From: Lachnospiraceae bacterium
GTDB taxonomy: Bacteria > Bacillota > Clostridia > Lachnospirales > Lachnospiraceae
Direction of reading: 5' to 3'
Length of the DNA stretch: 42,429 nt
NCBI GenBank assembly: GCA_014804355.1
Contig: JAAUZY010000022.1
Span: 1 to 42,429 of the forward strand
Part shown: positions 17,212 through 25,142 of the stretch, piece after piece
Layout: every line of letters begins with the position of its first letter
Numbering within the stretch: the stretch's first letter is position 1
The notes under the pieces: model-generated
Told to the model about the DNA's origin: nothing
Databases searched by the model: none
What the model saw: only the letters and a program-made list of their open reading frames with translations
Program-made: the position numbers and the translations under genes

Positions 17212-19101
17212 ATGCAGCCTGATATTAAATGGCTGGATGATCCGCAGGTGTTTCGTGTGGGTCAGCTTCCGGCACACAGTGATCATAAGATTTACGGAAA
17301 TGAAGAAGAATTGGAGCAAAAGGAGAGCTCGCTATGTCAGTCTTTGAATGGGACGTGGCAGTTTGCGTATTCTGTGAATCCGCAGGCGCGTCCGGAAGAT
17401 TTCTATAAGACGGATTATAATGCAGAGGGATTCGGGGAGATACAGGTTCCTTGCCATATTGAGATGGCGGGCTATGATAAGATACATTACATCAATACGT
17501 TGTACCCGTGGGAGGGTAAGGTGTACCGCCGCCCGGCGTATGCACTGGGAGCGGATAGGACGGAAGCGGGTTCGTTCAGTGAGGCGGACTATAATCCTGT
17601 GGGCTCATACCGAAAAGTTTTTGATTTGGCTGAGGGACTTCGGGGTAAAAGAGTCTGCATTAGGTTTGAGGGTGTGGAACAGGCGGTTTATGTATGGCTG
17701 AACGGTCAGTTTGTCGGCTATGCAGAAGACAGTTTTACACCGTCTGAGTTTGACCTGACGCCTTATATTAAAGATGAAAATAATTTGCTTGCGGTGGAAG
17801 TGTACAAGAACAGTACCGCGGCTTATCTGGAGGATCAGGACTTTTTCCGGTTCTCGGGAATCTATCGTGATGTAGTATTGTATGCGAAGCCCAGGCTGCA
17901 CGTGGAAGATGTGTGGGCGAAACCTTGTCTGACGGAAGATCTGCGTACGGGGAACTTAGACGTACAGCTGCAGATATCGTCGGAAGATGCTGAGGCGGAA
18001 GGCAGGGTAAGAATCATTCTGAAAGATCAGGACGGACAGGTTATAGAGGAGCAGAACGCAGCGGCGGCGTCTGAAGTTAAGGTTGCTTTTGAACCTGTGA
18101 AGGCGGTTGTGCTCTGGGAGAATAAGAATCCGTATCTATATAAGCTGATCGTTCTTCTGGAAGACAAGCAGGGTAACGTGACGGAAGCGGCTTCCTGTGA
18201 CATAGGGTTCCGTCGTATTGAGATTAAGGATAAGGTCATTCTTTTTAACGGCAGAAGACTGATCATCAATGGCGTGAATCGTCATGAGTGGAGTGCTGAG
18301 GGCGGCAGATGCATTACGATGCAGGATATGGAGTGGGATATCGAGTGCTTTAAGCGCAATCATATCAATGCCGTGCGTACCTGCCATTATCCGGATCAGA
18401 TCGCATGGTATGATCTGTGCGACCGTAACGGTATCTATATGATGTCGGAGACAAATCTGGAGAGCCATGGCTCGTGGCAGAAATTTATTCCGGAGCCGTC
18501 ATGGAATGTACCGGGCAGTGTGCCTGAATGGAAAGAGGTAGTGGTAGACAGGGCGAGGACTAACTTTGAGACTTTTAAGAATCATCCGTCGATCCTGTTC
18601 TGGTCGCTGGGGAATGAGTCTTATGTAGGAGACAATATCGAGGCGATGCAGGCATTTTTCAAGGAGAAGGACAGCAGCAGGCTGGTTCACTATGAAGGCG
18701 TGATCTATGACCGTGCTTACGAGGACACTGTGTCCGAGGTGGAAAGCCGCATGTATGCAACCCCTGACGAGATTGTGGAATATCTGGAAAACGAGCCGAA
18801 GAAGCCTTTTATCCTGTGTGAATATATGCATGATATGGGAAATTCCATCGGAGGCATGAAGTCGTATATTGATCTGTTGGACCGTTTCGAGATGTATCAG
18901 GGCGGATTCATATGGGATTATATTGATCAGGCGGTTTATGCGCAGGATAAAGTGACAGGAAATAAGGTGCTGTGCTACGGCGGGGATTTCGATGACAGAC
19001 CGAGTAATTATGAATTTTCCGGTAACGGTATCGTGTTTGCGGATAGGACGGAGAAACCGGCTATACAGGAGGTGAAATATTACTATGGATTGCACGAATA
19101 A
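17212..19101 (+). CDS. lacL: Beta-galactosidase large subunit (GH2, LacL type)
   Basis: Hydrolyses terminal beta-galactosides such as lactose in the cytoplasm. The start at 17212 (MQPDIKWL) follows GAGAGGAGG; the upstream GTG/ATG choices lack a site. The 629 residues match the LacL subunit of heterodimeric LacLM enzymes rather than one-chain LacZ (about 1000). Seen regions are the N-terminal jelly-roll (about 40-215, with S-F-T-P-S-E-F-D), an Ig-like domain, and a TIM barrel carrying the acid/base E469 in F-W-S-L-G-N-E-S and the nucleophile E537 in C-E-Y-M-H-D-M-G-N-S. H-Y-P-D and N-R-H-E motifs are also present. The reading frame ends where the LacZ chain would continue and overlaps lacM by 17 bases in another frame. 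Its place after the ABC transporter suggests uptake and cleavage of a galacto-oligosaccharide. Confidence 0.93.
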   Translation: MQPDIKWLDDPQVFRVGQLPAHSDHKIYGNEEELEQKESSLCQSLNGTWQFAYSVNPQARPEDFYKTDYNAEGFGEIQVPCHIEMAGYDKIHYINTLYPWEGKVYRRPAYALGADRTEAGSFSEADYNPVGSYRKVFDLAEGLRGKRVCIRFEGVEQAVYVWLNGQFVGYAEDSFTPSEFDLTPYIKDENNLLAVEVYKNSTAAYLEDQDFFRFSGIYRDVVLYAKPRLHVEDVWAKPCLTEDLRTGNLDVQLQISSEDAEAEGRVRIILKDQDGQVIEEQNAAAASEVKVAFEPVKAVVLWENKNPYLYKLIVLLEDKQGNVTEAASCDIGFRRIEIKDKVILFNGRRLIINGVNRHEWSAEGGRCITMQDMEWDIECFKRNHINAVRTCHYPDQIAWYDLCDRNGIYMMSETNLESHGSWQKFIPEPSWNVPGSVPEWKEVVVDRARTNFETFKNHPSILFWSLGNESYVGDNIEAMQAFFKEKDSSRLVHYEGVIYDRAYEDTVSEVESRMYATPDEIVEYLENEPKKPFILCEYMHDMGNSIGGMKSYIDLLDRFEMYQGGFIWDYIDQAVYAQDKVTGNKVLCYGGDFDDRPSNYEFSGNGIVFADRTEKPAIQEVKYYYGLHE

Positions 19102-20053
19102 ATTACAGGTGATCGTGGGGGACGCGACGATCGGTATGCGAGGTGACGGGTTTTCCTATATTTTTTCCGGTGAAAGAGCGAGTATGGAGTCTCTTGTGCA
19201 GAACGGCAAAGAATGGCTGTACAGAGCGCCGAAACCGACTTTCTGGAGAGCACTTACGGATAATGACAGAGGGTGTGGATTTGCATTAAAGAGCGGTATG
19301 TGGATCGGCGCGGACTGCTTTATCAAATGCGTGGGTATCATGGTATCGATAGATGACCACCCGGTTACAGTGCCGATGGCTCCGGCAAATAATGTTTACG
19401 GCGGTGCGGTGGAAGCGGATCGCGCGTCGGTTACTTTTGTGTATGAGACGCTCACCGTACCCGAGACACAGGTTACGGTGTCTTATGAAGTGCATGCCGG
19501 CGGAGATATCCATGTGCGTGTGCATTACGCGGGTAAAGAAGGACTGCCGGAGCTGCCGGTGTTCGGTATGCGGTTTATCATGCCTACCTGTGCGGACAGA
19601 TATCGTTATGAAGGCCTATCGGGCGAGACCTATCCCGATCGGATGGCGGGCGGGGTTCCCGGCATCTATGAGATAGAGGGATTGCCGGTGACGCCGTATC
19701 TGGTGCCGCAGGATTGTAATGTGCATATGCAGACGAAGTGGGTGGAGGTGTACCGCAGTACAACGCTTAATAATTCTGATAAGGAAGCAAAAGAAAGCGC
19801 CATCCGTGTGCGTGCGGAGGATGACAGCGATATCGCTTTTGCCTGTATTCCGTATACATCTATGGAACTGGAGAACGCGACCCATCAGGAGGAGCTGCCG
19901 CTGCCGAGAAGAACGGTGCTGACTGTGCTGGGCGCAGTGAGAGGCGTGGGCGGTATCAACAGCTGGGGTGCGGACGTGGAAGCACCGTACCATATCAGTG
20001 CGGAGAAAGATATCGATTATGGGTTTTGGATCGATGGGGTGAAGAATTGTTAA
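19085..20053 (+). CDS. lacM: Beta-galactosidase small subunit (LacM type)
   Basis: The 322-residue protein corresponds to the C-terminal 'small chain' (domain 5) of LacZ. It shows F-W-R-A-L-T-D-N-D-R-G near residue 55, the segment that completes the active site of the large subunit, and ends in the beta-sandwich region with G-V-G-G-I-N-S-W-G-A-D. It is needed with LacL for activity. AGGAGGTG lies ahead of the ATG, inside the end of lacL, and the 17-base overlap suggests coupled translation and near-equal subunit amounts. Confidence 0.93.
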   Translation: MDCTNKLQVIVGDATIGMRGDGFSYIFSGERASMESLVQNGKEWLYRAPKPTFWRALTDNDRGCGFALKSGMWIGADCFIKCVGIMVSIDDHPVTVPMAPANNVYGGAVEADRASVTFVYETLTVPETQVTVSYEVHAGGDIHVRVHYAGKEGLPELPVFGMRFIMPTCADRYRYEGLSGETYPDRMAGGVPGIYEIEGLPVTPYLVPQDCNVHMQTKWVEVYRSTTLNNSDKEAKESAIRVRAEDDSDIAFACIPYTSMELENATHQEELPLPRRTVLTVLGAVRGVGGINSWGADVEAPYHISAEKDIDYGFWIDGVKNC

Positions 20054-20080
20054 TTGCGTTGATCATTCAATAATAGGAAG

Positions 20081-20122
20081 GCTCCGAGAATGCTTATTGT
20101 GAGTTGTTCTCGGAGCTTTTTT
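20081..20122 (+). terminator. Rho-independent terminator after lacM
   Basis: GCTCCGAGAA pairs perfectly with TTCTCGGAGC around a 16-base loop and is followed by six T. It ends the galactoside operon. Confidence 0.9.
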
Positions 20123-20151
20123 ATATGTTATAGGATATTGCTCGGATTGTC

Positions 20152-20208
20152 ACGAGTTTGTGAAGCGTAAGCGAACAAATCTCGTAATCGAGCTTTGCTC
20201 GATTTTTT
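20152..20208 (+). repeat. Tandem palindrome: imperfect hairpin plus a second terminator
   Basis: ACGAGTTTGT pairs with ACAAATCTCGT (one bulge) around GAAGCGTAAGCGA, directly followed by AATCGAGC-TTT-GCTCGATT and a T run (20186-20208). The second hairpin looks like a working intrinsic terminator. The first has a layout like the palindrome at 40282-40312, suggesting a dispersed repeat family. Confidence 0.6.
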
Positions 20209-20209
20209 A

Positions 20210-20238
20210 TTGCTATGGGATACGGACAGTGTTAATAT
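20210..20238 (+). promoter_or_regulatory. Possible promoter for the SF1 helicase-nuclease gene
   Basis: TTGCTA (20210-20215) and TAATAT (20233-20238) are 17 bases apart, 32 bases before the ATG. The boxes are only fair matches to SigA consensus. Confidence 0.35.
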
Positions 20239-20270
20239 GAGAAAAAACAAACTACAGAAAGAGATAGAAG

Positions 20271-23000
20271 ATGAACTCTGAAAACAATTTGATTCTTATA
20301 AAAGGGGAAATAAAGACAGCTGAGATTTTATCATGTAAGTATAATGCAGATACGAAAAAAGTGGATGTTAAGTTTAATAATGGAAGAACGTATTCCTATG
20401 CATATTCGAATGTAGAATGGTTAAGCGAGCCAGAAATTTTAAATCCTGAAATGTATCATATCAGCAAGGCGGGGCGAGAACTTTTTGATATAACTGCGAT
20501 ACGTGTATTTAGAGGCAGCTATGAATCGTATTGGCATATTTGCTTTGGCGATGGCAGCAAAAGGGATTATTGTCAAAGCGATTTAAAGATAGCAGAATCG
20601 TGTTTGAATCGAGGTCAGGCCGCAAATGTGTATGAATATATAAAACAGATTGCAAAGTTAAGTGACATTAAGAATGAGGAAACCGGAGAAAAATTGTTAG
20701 CGAAAAGATTTGAAAAAATATCTTTTGTAGGTGACGATGTAGCGTTGGCGAAGTATTTAAATCCGACTTCATTGCAGACTGATAGAACGGGACGTGAATA
20801 TATACCGATTTTCCCGTTTGGATGTAATAACAGCCAATATAAGGCGGTTAAGAGGGCTATGGAAAATCAGATCAGTGTCATTCAAGGACCGCCCGGAACC
20901 GGAAAAACACAAACGATATTAAATATTATTGCGAATATATTAATGCAAGGAAAAACTGTTCAGATCGTTTCTAATAATAACTCGGCGACTGAAAATGTAT
21001 ATGAGAAGCTGGCGTCATCGAAATATAATTTAGGCTTTATTGTGGCGGCATTAGGCAGTTCGAAGAATAAGAAAACATTTGTTGAACAACAGGATATAAA
21101 TTATCCGGATTTTTCATCGTGGAAAACAGAAGAAGATCAGTATGTTTTGCGGAATGAAGTTGCCGAAAAATCCATGCAGTTAAAAGCTGTTTTTGATAAA
21201 CAGGAAAGATTGGCGCATTTAAGACAGGAATACGCCGGGTTGGTTACTGAGCACGAATATTTTAAACAATATGTTGCGGAGACGGATGTTGATACTGAGC
21301 GTATAAGATTTAGGAAAGAGCTTTCCTCAAAGGATTGGATGACAATATGGCAGGAGAGCCAAATGATTTTTGAAGAGAAGCAAAAAATCGGGATGATATT
21401 TAAAATCACAGCATTTTTAAAATATGGGATCACCGATTTGAATTTTTACAAGCAGGACATTGCAAAAATCATTACTACTTTTCAAGCTATGTATTATCGT
21501 GCAAAGCAGACGGAGCTGGCAAAGGAAATTGAGGAAATCGAAAATTATTTAAACAATAGCAATAAAGACTTACTTGATGATTTGTGCAGGCAATCAATGA
21601 CGATCCTAAAAGATAAGCTGGCAAGAAAATATGCCGGCAGCGAAAAACGCAAAATATTCGATGAAGAAGATTTGTGGAAAGAGCCGTATGATTTCTTAAC
21701 AGAATACCCGGTTATTTTAAGTACTACATTTTCATCGCGAAACAGCTTGAATGCAGATGTGGTATATGATTACCTCATCATGGACGAAGCGTCACAAGTG
21801 GATATTGCGACAGGAGCTTTGGCGCTGTCTTGTGCAAGAAATGTTGTGATTGTAGGAGATACAAAACAACTTCCGAATGTTGTTACAGAGGATATAAGAG
21901 TTAAAGCGGAAGCAATATTTGATAGTTTTCATGTTAATGCAGGATATCAATATACAAAGAGCTTTTTGCAGTCAATTCTGGATGTTATGCCTGATGTGAC
22001 GCAGACCTTGTTACGAGAACATTATAGATGTCATCCTAAGATCATTAATTTCTGCAATCAGAAATTCTATCGGGGTGAATTGGTTATCATGACTGAGGAT
22101 AAAGGTGAAAATGATGTTTTGGCGGTGGTAAAAACGGCGCCGGGCAATCATGTGCGCAATCATTATAGTCAACGCCAGATTGATGTGATAAAAAATGAAA
22201 TAATACCCCAATATGGGTTAAAACCGGATGAGACAGGAATTATAGCGCCATATAAGAATCAAGTGGCGGCCTTGGAAAGAGAGATTAAAGATATAGATGC
22301 TGCAACGGTACATAAGTTTCAAGGCAAGGAAAAAGAAAATATCATTATATCAACAGTGGATGATGAAATTTCGGATTTCGCAGATGATCCTTATTTAATT
22401 AATGTGGCTGTCTCAAGAGCAAAAAAGAAATTAATGTTAGTTGTTACCGGTAACGAGCAGGTGAAAGAACGTAATATAACGGATTTGATAGATTATATTC
22501 AGTATAATAATTTTGAAGTTGCCGACAGCAAAATTTATTCAATTTTTGATTATCTTTATAAGCAGTATACCGAAGAAAGAAAAGCATATTTGCAGAAGCA
22601 TAAGAAGGTATCGGAATATGATTCGGAAAATTTGATGTATTCATTAGTAGAAGAAGTTATTAGTGAAGAACGGTATACAAGCATAGATGTTGTTTGTCAT
22701 TTTCCGATGAATATGTTAATCAGGAATCCGGAATTGTTGAATGAGCAGGAATGTCGTTTTGCAATGAACCCGGCTACTCATATAGATTTTCTGTTGTATA
22801 ACAGAATTAGTAAAAAGCCTGTACTGGCAATTGAAGTTGACGGGTATGCATATCACAAAGAAGATACGAAGCAGGCTTCGCGCGATTTAATGAAAGACCA
22901 TATACTGGAGGTATATGAGATCCCGCTATTAAGATTTAAGACAAACGGAAGCGGTGAAAAAGAAATGATTGTTGATATGCTGGATCAGTTGGTGGGATAG
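20271..23000 (+). CDS. SF1 (Dna2/Upf1-like) helicase fused to a C-terminal DUF559/DUF2726-type nuclease domain
   Basis: A 909-residue protein of the AAA_11/AAA_12 helicase group. An N-terminal domain of about 190 residues precedes Walker A G-P-P-G-T-G-K-T (206-213). A helical insert follows (about 280-450), then Walker B I-M-D-E-A-S (D505-E506), and later SF1 motifs including L-R-E-H-Y-R-C-H-P near 583, T-V-H-K-F-Q-G-K-E near 681 and V-A-V-S-R-A-K-K-K near 715. The C-terminus (about 790-909) is a restriction-endonuclease-fold domain with D839 and E-V-D-G (E855, D857), then H-K-E and I-P-L-L-R-F. Such helicase-nuclease fusions act on DNA or RNA ends and are frequent in phage-defence islands. 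It stands alone between two terminator-like zones, is AT-rich compared with the lac operon, and begins the defence island. Domain calls are firm; a defence role is inferred. Confidence 0.85.
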   Translation: MNSENNLILIKGEIKTAEILSCKYNADTKKVDVKFNNGRTYSYAYSNVEWLSEPEILNPEMYHISKAGRELFDITAIRVFRGSYESYWHICFGDGSKRDYCQSDLKIAESCLNRGQAANVYEYIKQIAKLSDIKNEETGEKLLAKRFEKISFVGDDVALAKYLNPTSLQTDRTGREYIPIFPFGCNNSQYKAVKRAMENQISVIQGPPGTGKTQTILNIIANILMQGKTVQIVSNNNSATENVYEKLASSKYNLGFIVAALGSSKNKKTFVEQQDINYPDFSSWKTEEDQYVLRNEVAEKSMQLKAVFDKQERLAHLRQEYAGLVTEHEYFKQYVAETDVDTERIRFRKELSSKDWMTIWQESQMIFEEKQKIGMIFKITAFLKYGITDLNFYKQDIAKIITTFQAMYYRAKQTELAKEIEEIENYLNNSNKDLLDDLCRQSMTILKDKLARKYAGSEKRKIFDEEDLWKEPYDFLTEYPVILSTTFSSRNSLNADVVYDYLIMDEASQVDIATGALALSCARNVVIVGDTKQLPNVVTEDIRVKAEAIFDSFHVNAGYQYTKSFLQSILDVMPDVTQTLLREHYRCHPKIINFCNQKFYRGELVIMTEDKGENDVLAVVKTAPGNHVRNHYSQRQIDVIKNEIIPQYGLKPDETGIIAPYKNQVAALEREIKDIDAATVHKFQGKEKENIIISTVDDEISDFADDPYLINVAVSRAKKKLMLVVTGNEQVKERNITDLIDYIQYNNFEVADSKIYSIFDYLYKQYTEERKAYLQKHKKVSEYDSENLMYSLVEEVISEERYTSIDVVCHFPMNMLIRNPELLNEQECRFAMNPATHIDFLLYNRISKKPVLAIEVDGYAYHKEDTKQASRDLMKDHILEVYEIPLLRFKTNGSGEKEMIVDMLDQLVG

Positions 23001-23038
23001 TAAAGTAGCGGACAACACGATACTATTATGGAAGACGA

Positions 23039-23185
23039 ATGAGAAGAACTAACTATTTTATAGAAGGACTACAAGGCGCAGGCAAGTCTATTTTTGTACA
23101 ATGCTTTTCAGAGTAATGGAAATCTGGACAGAGAGTCTTTTGAAAAATGTGATTTTTGAATGCTTCCAGAGGTGGGACGGTGAAG
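23039..23185 (+). pseudogene. Decayed, internally deleted copy of the downstream P-loop kinase gene
   Basis: This stretch repeats, with scattered substitutions, the first ~77 bases of the gene at 23724 (translation MRRTNYFIEGLQGAGKS with the Walker A motif still readable) and then jumps to the part of that gene near 24034-24103 (G-N-L-D-R-E-S-F-E-K and the Q-R-W-D-G segment). About 230 bases are missing at the junction, and stop codons occur in every useful frame. It is the relic of a duplication flanking the antitoxin gene. Confidence 0.85.
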
Positions 23186-23257
23186 CTGTATGGTTTTGTT
23201 GCAGATGCATATATTAAGTTTAAGTTCCTAATAGTCTGCCATGGTTAATGAGATATT

Positions 23258-23312
23258 TTGTAAAGCAAAATATAAACAAATGCTTTACAATGAAATATGC
23301 AAATGATATAAT
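23258..23312 (+). promoter_or_regulatory. Antitoxin promoter with a flanking palindromic operator
   Basis: TTTACA (23284-23289) and TATAAT (23307-23312) are exactly 17 bases apart, 25 bases before the antitoxin ATG. A perfect 10-base inverted repeat, TTGTAAAGCA (23258-23267) and TGCTTTACAA (23281-23290), has its right arm covering the -35 box. This is the expected layout for autorepression by a RelB/DinJ-type antitoxin. Confidence 0.75.
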
Positions 23313-23337
23313 CAATTGTAGAAAGGGAGTGATAATT

Positions 23338-23598
23338 ATGGCACAAACAATGGTTAATTTCCGTATGGATGAAGATTTAAAGAAGAACATGGAAGAAATT
23401 TGCAAGGATTTGGGACTTAGTATGACAACTGCTTTTACCATATTTGCAAAAAAAATGACGAGAGAAAAGAGAATTCCGTTTGATGTGTCTGTCGATCCTT
23501 TTTATTCGGAAAGTAATATGGCATATTTGAAAAAAGTAGTAGCAGATATTGAATCTGGGAAGGCAGTTCTTACAGAACACGAATTGATTGAGGAATAA
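23338..23598 (+). CDS. RelB/DinJ-family antitoxin (type II toxin-antitoxin)
   Basis: An 86-residue protein beginning MAQTMVNFRMDEDLKKN, the ribbon-helix-helix N-terminus of RelB/DinJ antitoxins that binds DNA, followed by a toxin-neutralising C-terminal part (about 50-86). The start at 23338 follows GAAAGGGAGTG; an ATG at 23248 in the same frame would run through the promoter and is rejected. It would repress its own promoter through the palindrome upstream and neutralise a RelE/YoeB-fold mRNase. Its partner gene directly downstream is truncated to 23 codons, so the antitoxin is effectively an orphan unless it serves a toxin elsewhere. Confidence 0.88.
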   Translation: MAQTMVNFRMDEDLKKNMEEICKDLGLSMTTAFTIFAKKMTREKRIPFDVSVDPFYSESNMAYLKKVVADIESGKAVLTEHELIEE

Positions 23599-23601
23599 TG
23601 C

Positions 23602-23673
23602 ATGAAGATACTTTGGGAGGAGCATGCATGGGATGAATACCTTGCGTGGCAGATACAAGATAAAAAGACTTAA
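23602..23673 (+). pseudogene. Truncated YoeB/Txe-type toxin (first 23 codons only)
   Basis: Begins three bases after the antitoxin stop and reads MKILWEEHAWDEYLAWQI..DKKT before a TAA. This closely matches the N-terminus of YoeB/Txe ribosome-dependent mRNases (M-K-I-x-W-x-x-x-A-W-x-x-Y-L-x-W-Q). The remaining ~60 residues, including the catalytic C-terminal His/Tyr region, are absent. No clear remnant follows, because the P-loop kinase gene starts 50 bases later. Confidence 0.8.
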
Positions 23674-23723
23674 TTAGCAAGGGGCATTATGAAGAGTAAA
23701 GAGAAAACAAAAGGAACATCTTG

Positions 23724-24530
23724 ATGAAAAGAACTAACTATTTTATAGAGGGCCTGCAAGGCGCGGGCAAGTCTACTTTCGTACAACGTCTTTCCGAGTA
23801 TCTGAGTGATTACAAAGTTTTTCGTGAAGGTGATTATTCTCCTGTGGAATTGGCATGGTGTGCCTACGTCACGGAAGAACAGTATCATCATGTATTAAGT
23901 GATTATCCGTCGATCAGAGAAGAAATCAAAGCGAAAACGTTCACTGAGGGAGAACGCAAGATCATTTGCTACACGCAGATATTAACGGATATTCCGAATT
24001 TTCATAAGAACTTGGAGAAGTTTGAGATCTATAACGGAAATTTGGACAGAGAGTCTTTTGAAAAAGTGATTTTTGAACGCTTCCAGAGGTGGGACGGCGA
24101 AGGACAGATTTTTGAGTGTTCCATTTTTCAGAATATCATAGAGAATCAGCTACTGTATCTCATGATGAGCGATGAAGAAATATTGGATTTTTATAAAAGG
24201 CTAAAGAATATACTGGGTAATAAAAAATATAAAATTATCTATTTGGACGTGGAAGATATATCGGGCGGAATTGATGTGATCAGAAAAGAGAGGTCTGACG
24301 ATCAGGGCAATGAATTGTGGTTCCCGTTGATGATCAGGTATTTGGAAGAATCACCTTGCGGGAAGGCGCATGCGTTGACGGGATTGGAAGGGCTGTTGGT
24401 GCATTTAGAGCATAGAAGGAATTTAGAACGTCGGATTATTGATGAGATTTTTAAGGAAAATGTGATTGTTGTAAGGGCGAAAAAATATAGGTGGGAGGAT
24501 GTTGTAGTATCATTGCAAGTATTAGCATGA
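23724..24530 (+). CDS. P-loop nucleoside/thymidylate kinase-like protein of unknown substrate
   Basis: The 268-residue protein starts at the ATG 23724, eight bases after AAAAGGAA; a TTG one codon earlier is less likely. Walker A is G-L-Q-G-A-G-K-S-T (10-18), followed by an E-G-D-Y-S-P segment at about 36-41 where thymidylate kinases bind substrate. A later E-C-S-I-F-Q-N-I-I-E-N segment near 133 resembles the substrate/LID-adjacent region of deoxynucleoside kinase-like proteins, and Y-L-D-V-E-D is seen near 175. No classical dTMP-kinase DRY motif is recognised. A damaged second copy lies at 23039-23185 on the other side of the antitoxin gene. I do not assign a substrate. Proteins of this kind occur singly in Clostridia genomes and may modify a small molecule. 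Confidence 0.7.
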   Translation: MKRTNYFIEGLQGAGKSTFVQRLSEYLSDYKVFREGDYSPVELAWCAYVTEEQYHHVLSDYPSIREEIKAKTFTEGERKIICYTQILTDIPNFHKNLEKFEIYNGNLDRESFEKVIFERFQRWDGEGQIFECSIFQNIIENQLLYLMMSDEEILDFYKRLKNILGNKKYKIIYLDVEDISGGIDVIRKERSDDQGNELWFPLMIRYLEESPCGKAHALTGLEGLLVHLEHRRNLERRIIDEIFKENVIVVRAKKYRWEDVVVSLQVLA

Positions 24531-24552
24531 CGAAAATTTTTGCTGTTAGAAG

Positions 24553-24819
24553 CTAATGCATTTTGATTATTGTATAGATATTGAAGATGTGCCATATTAG
24601 AAATACAAAAGGAACAACCGCCCACAAGGTGGGTTGACCGATTAAAAATGAGATAGAAAATCCACCCCGCGATCGGTCAGAGTTTTGGGGTGGTTTTCTA
24701 TGTATGCTAGTCATACATTTGTATAGCTGCTTACAAAACGTAAAAACGAATGTAAGTAATGCTATAAGGAATATGCCAAAAGTGAGCAAATCCTTAAAAT
24801 TGAAATTCTGATTTTTCAT
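24553..24819 (-). CDS. Putative holin-like small membrane toxin (type I TA type)
   Basis: Minus-strand gene. The ATG at 24819 follows GGGGGAGG closely; an alternative ATG at 24831 has AAGGA directly before it. The N-terminus M-K-N-Q-N-F-N-F-K-D-L-L-T-F-G-I-F-L-I followed by A-L-L-T-F-V-F-T-F is a single hydrophobic helix of the 'putative holin-like toxin' family (short proteins of Firmicutes whose expression is normally blocked by an antisense RNA). The frame continues through an arginine-rich stretch (S-D-R-S-R-G-G-F) and a hairpin-encoding segment to 88 residues. The functional peptide may be only the first 30-40 residues. No antisense RNA promoter was identified with confidence. Confidence 0.55.
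   Translation of the reverse strand: MKNQNFNFKDLLTFGIFLIALLTFVFTFCKQLYKCMTSIHRKPPQNSDRSRGGFSISFLIGQPTLWAVVPFVFLIWHIFNIYTIIKMH
24612..24693 (-). terminator. Terminator and interlocked stems in the 3' part of the small toxin transcript
   Basis: Read on the minus strand, AACCCAC-CTT-GTGGGCGGTT followed by GTTCCTTTT (about 24634-24608) is a likely intrinsic terminator. Before it, CCACCCC (24687-24693 on the complement) pairs with GGGGTGG (24662-24668 on the complement), while GACCGAT (24672-24678 complement) pairs with ATCGGTC (24636-24642 complement). The two stems cross each other in the order A-B-A'-B', which allows a pseudoknot. Confidence 0.5.
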
Positions 24820-24858
24820 AGCCTCCCCCATTCCTTCAAGAATAGAGATCAACGCCAC

Positions 24859-25142
24859 CCTGCAACACGGTTGTCCTTGTGTAGTATTGTGTCATGTGAA
24901 TTATGGTAAATACAACAAATGATTTTTTGTAAATTGCGGACAACTTAATGAGGTTAAATTAGTAACGGTGCATGTGCTTTCTGCAATGAAGCAGGCATTA
25001 CTCATAATTTTACAAACGATCAATGTCCGATTTTTATAGGAAAATAATTATTTGTATGGTAATATTATAGAAACAGCTTCAAAGTATATTAAAGGCAAAT
25101 GTAGATTAATCGTGTATAATAAACGAAGATATATAAGGCGTA
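24859..25142. other. AT-rich region without an intact gene
   Basis: No gene of credible length is seen. A short open stretch near 24977-25048 reads G-A-C-A-F-C-N-E-A-G-I-T-H-N-F..Q-C-P and could be a fragment of a zinc-binding domain, but it is too short to assign. TATAAT at 25115-25120 precedes the decayed gene at 25143 and may be its old promoter. Confidence 0.4.

Noticed and set aside
23248..23337. Extended start of the RelB-type antitoxin
   Set aside because: The extension would encode the promoter and operator region; the ATG at 23338 has a good Shine-Dalgarno and fits the family N-terminus.
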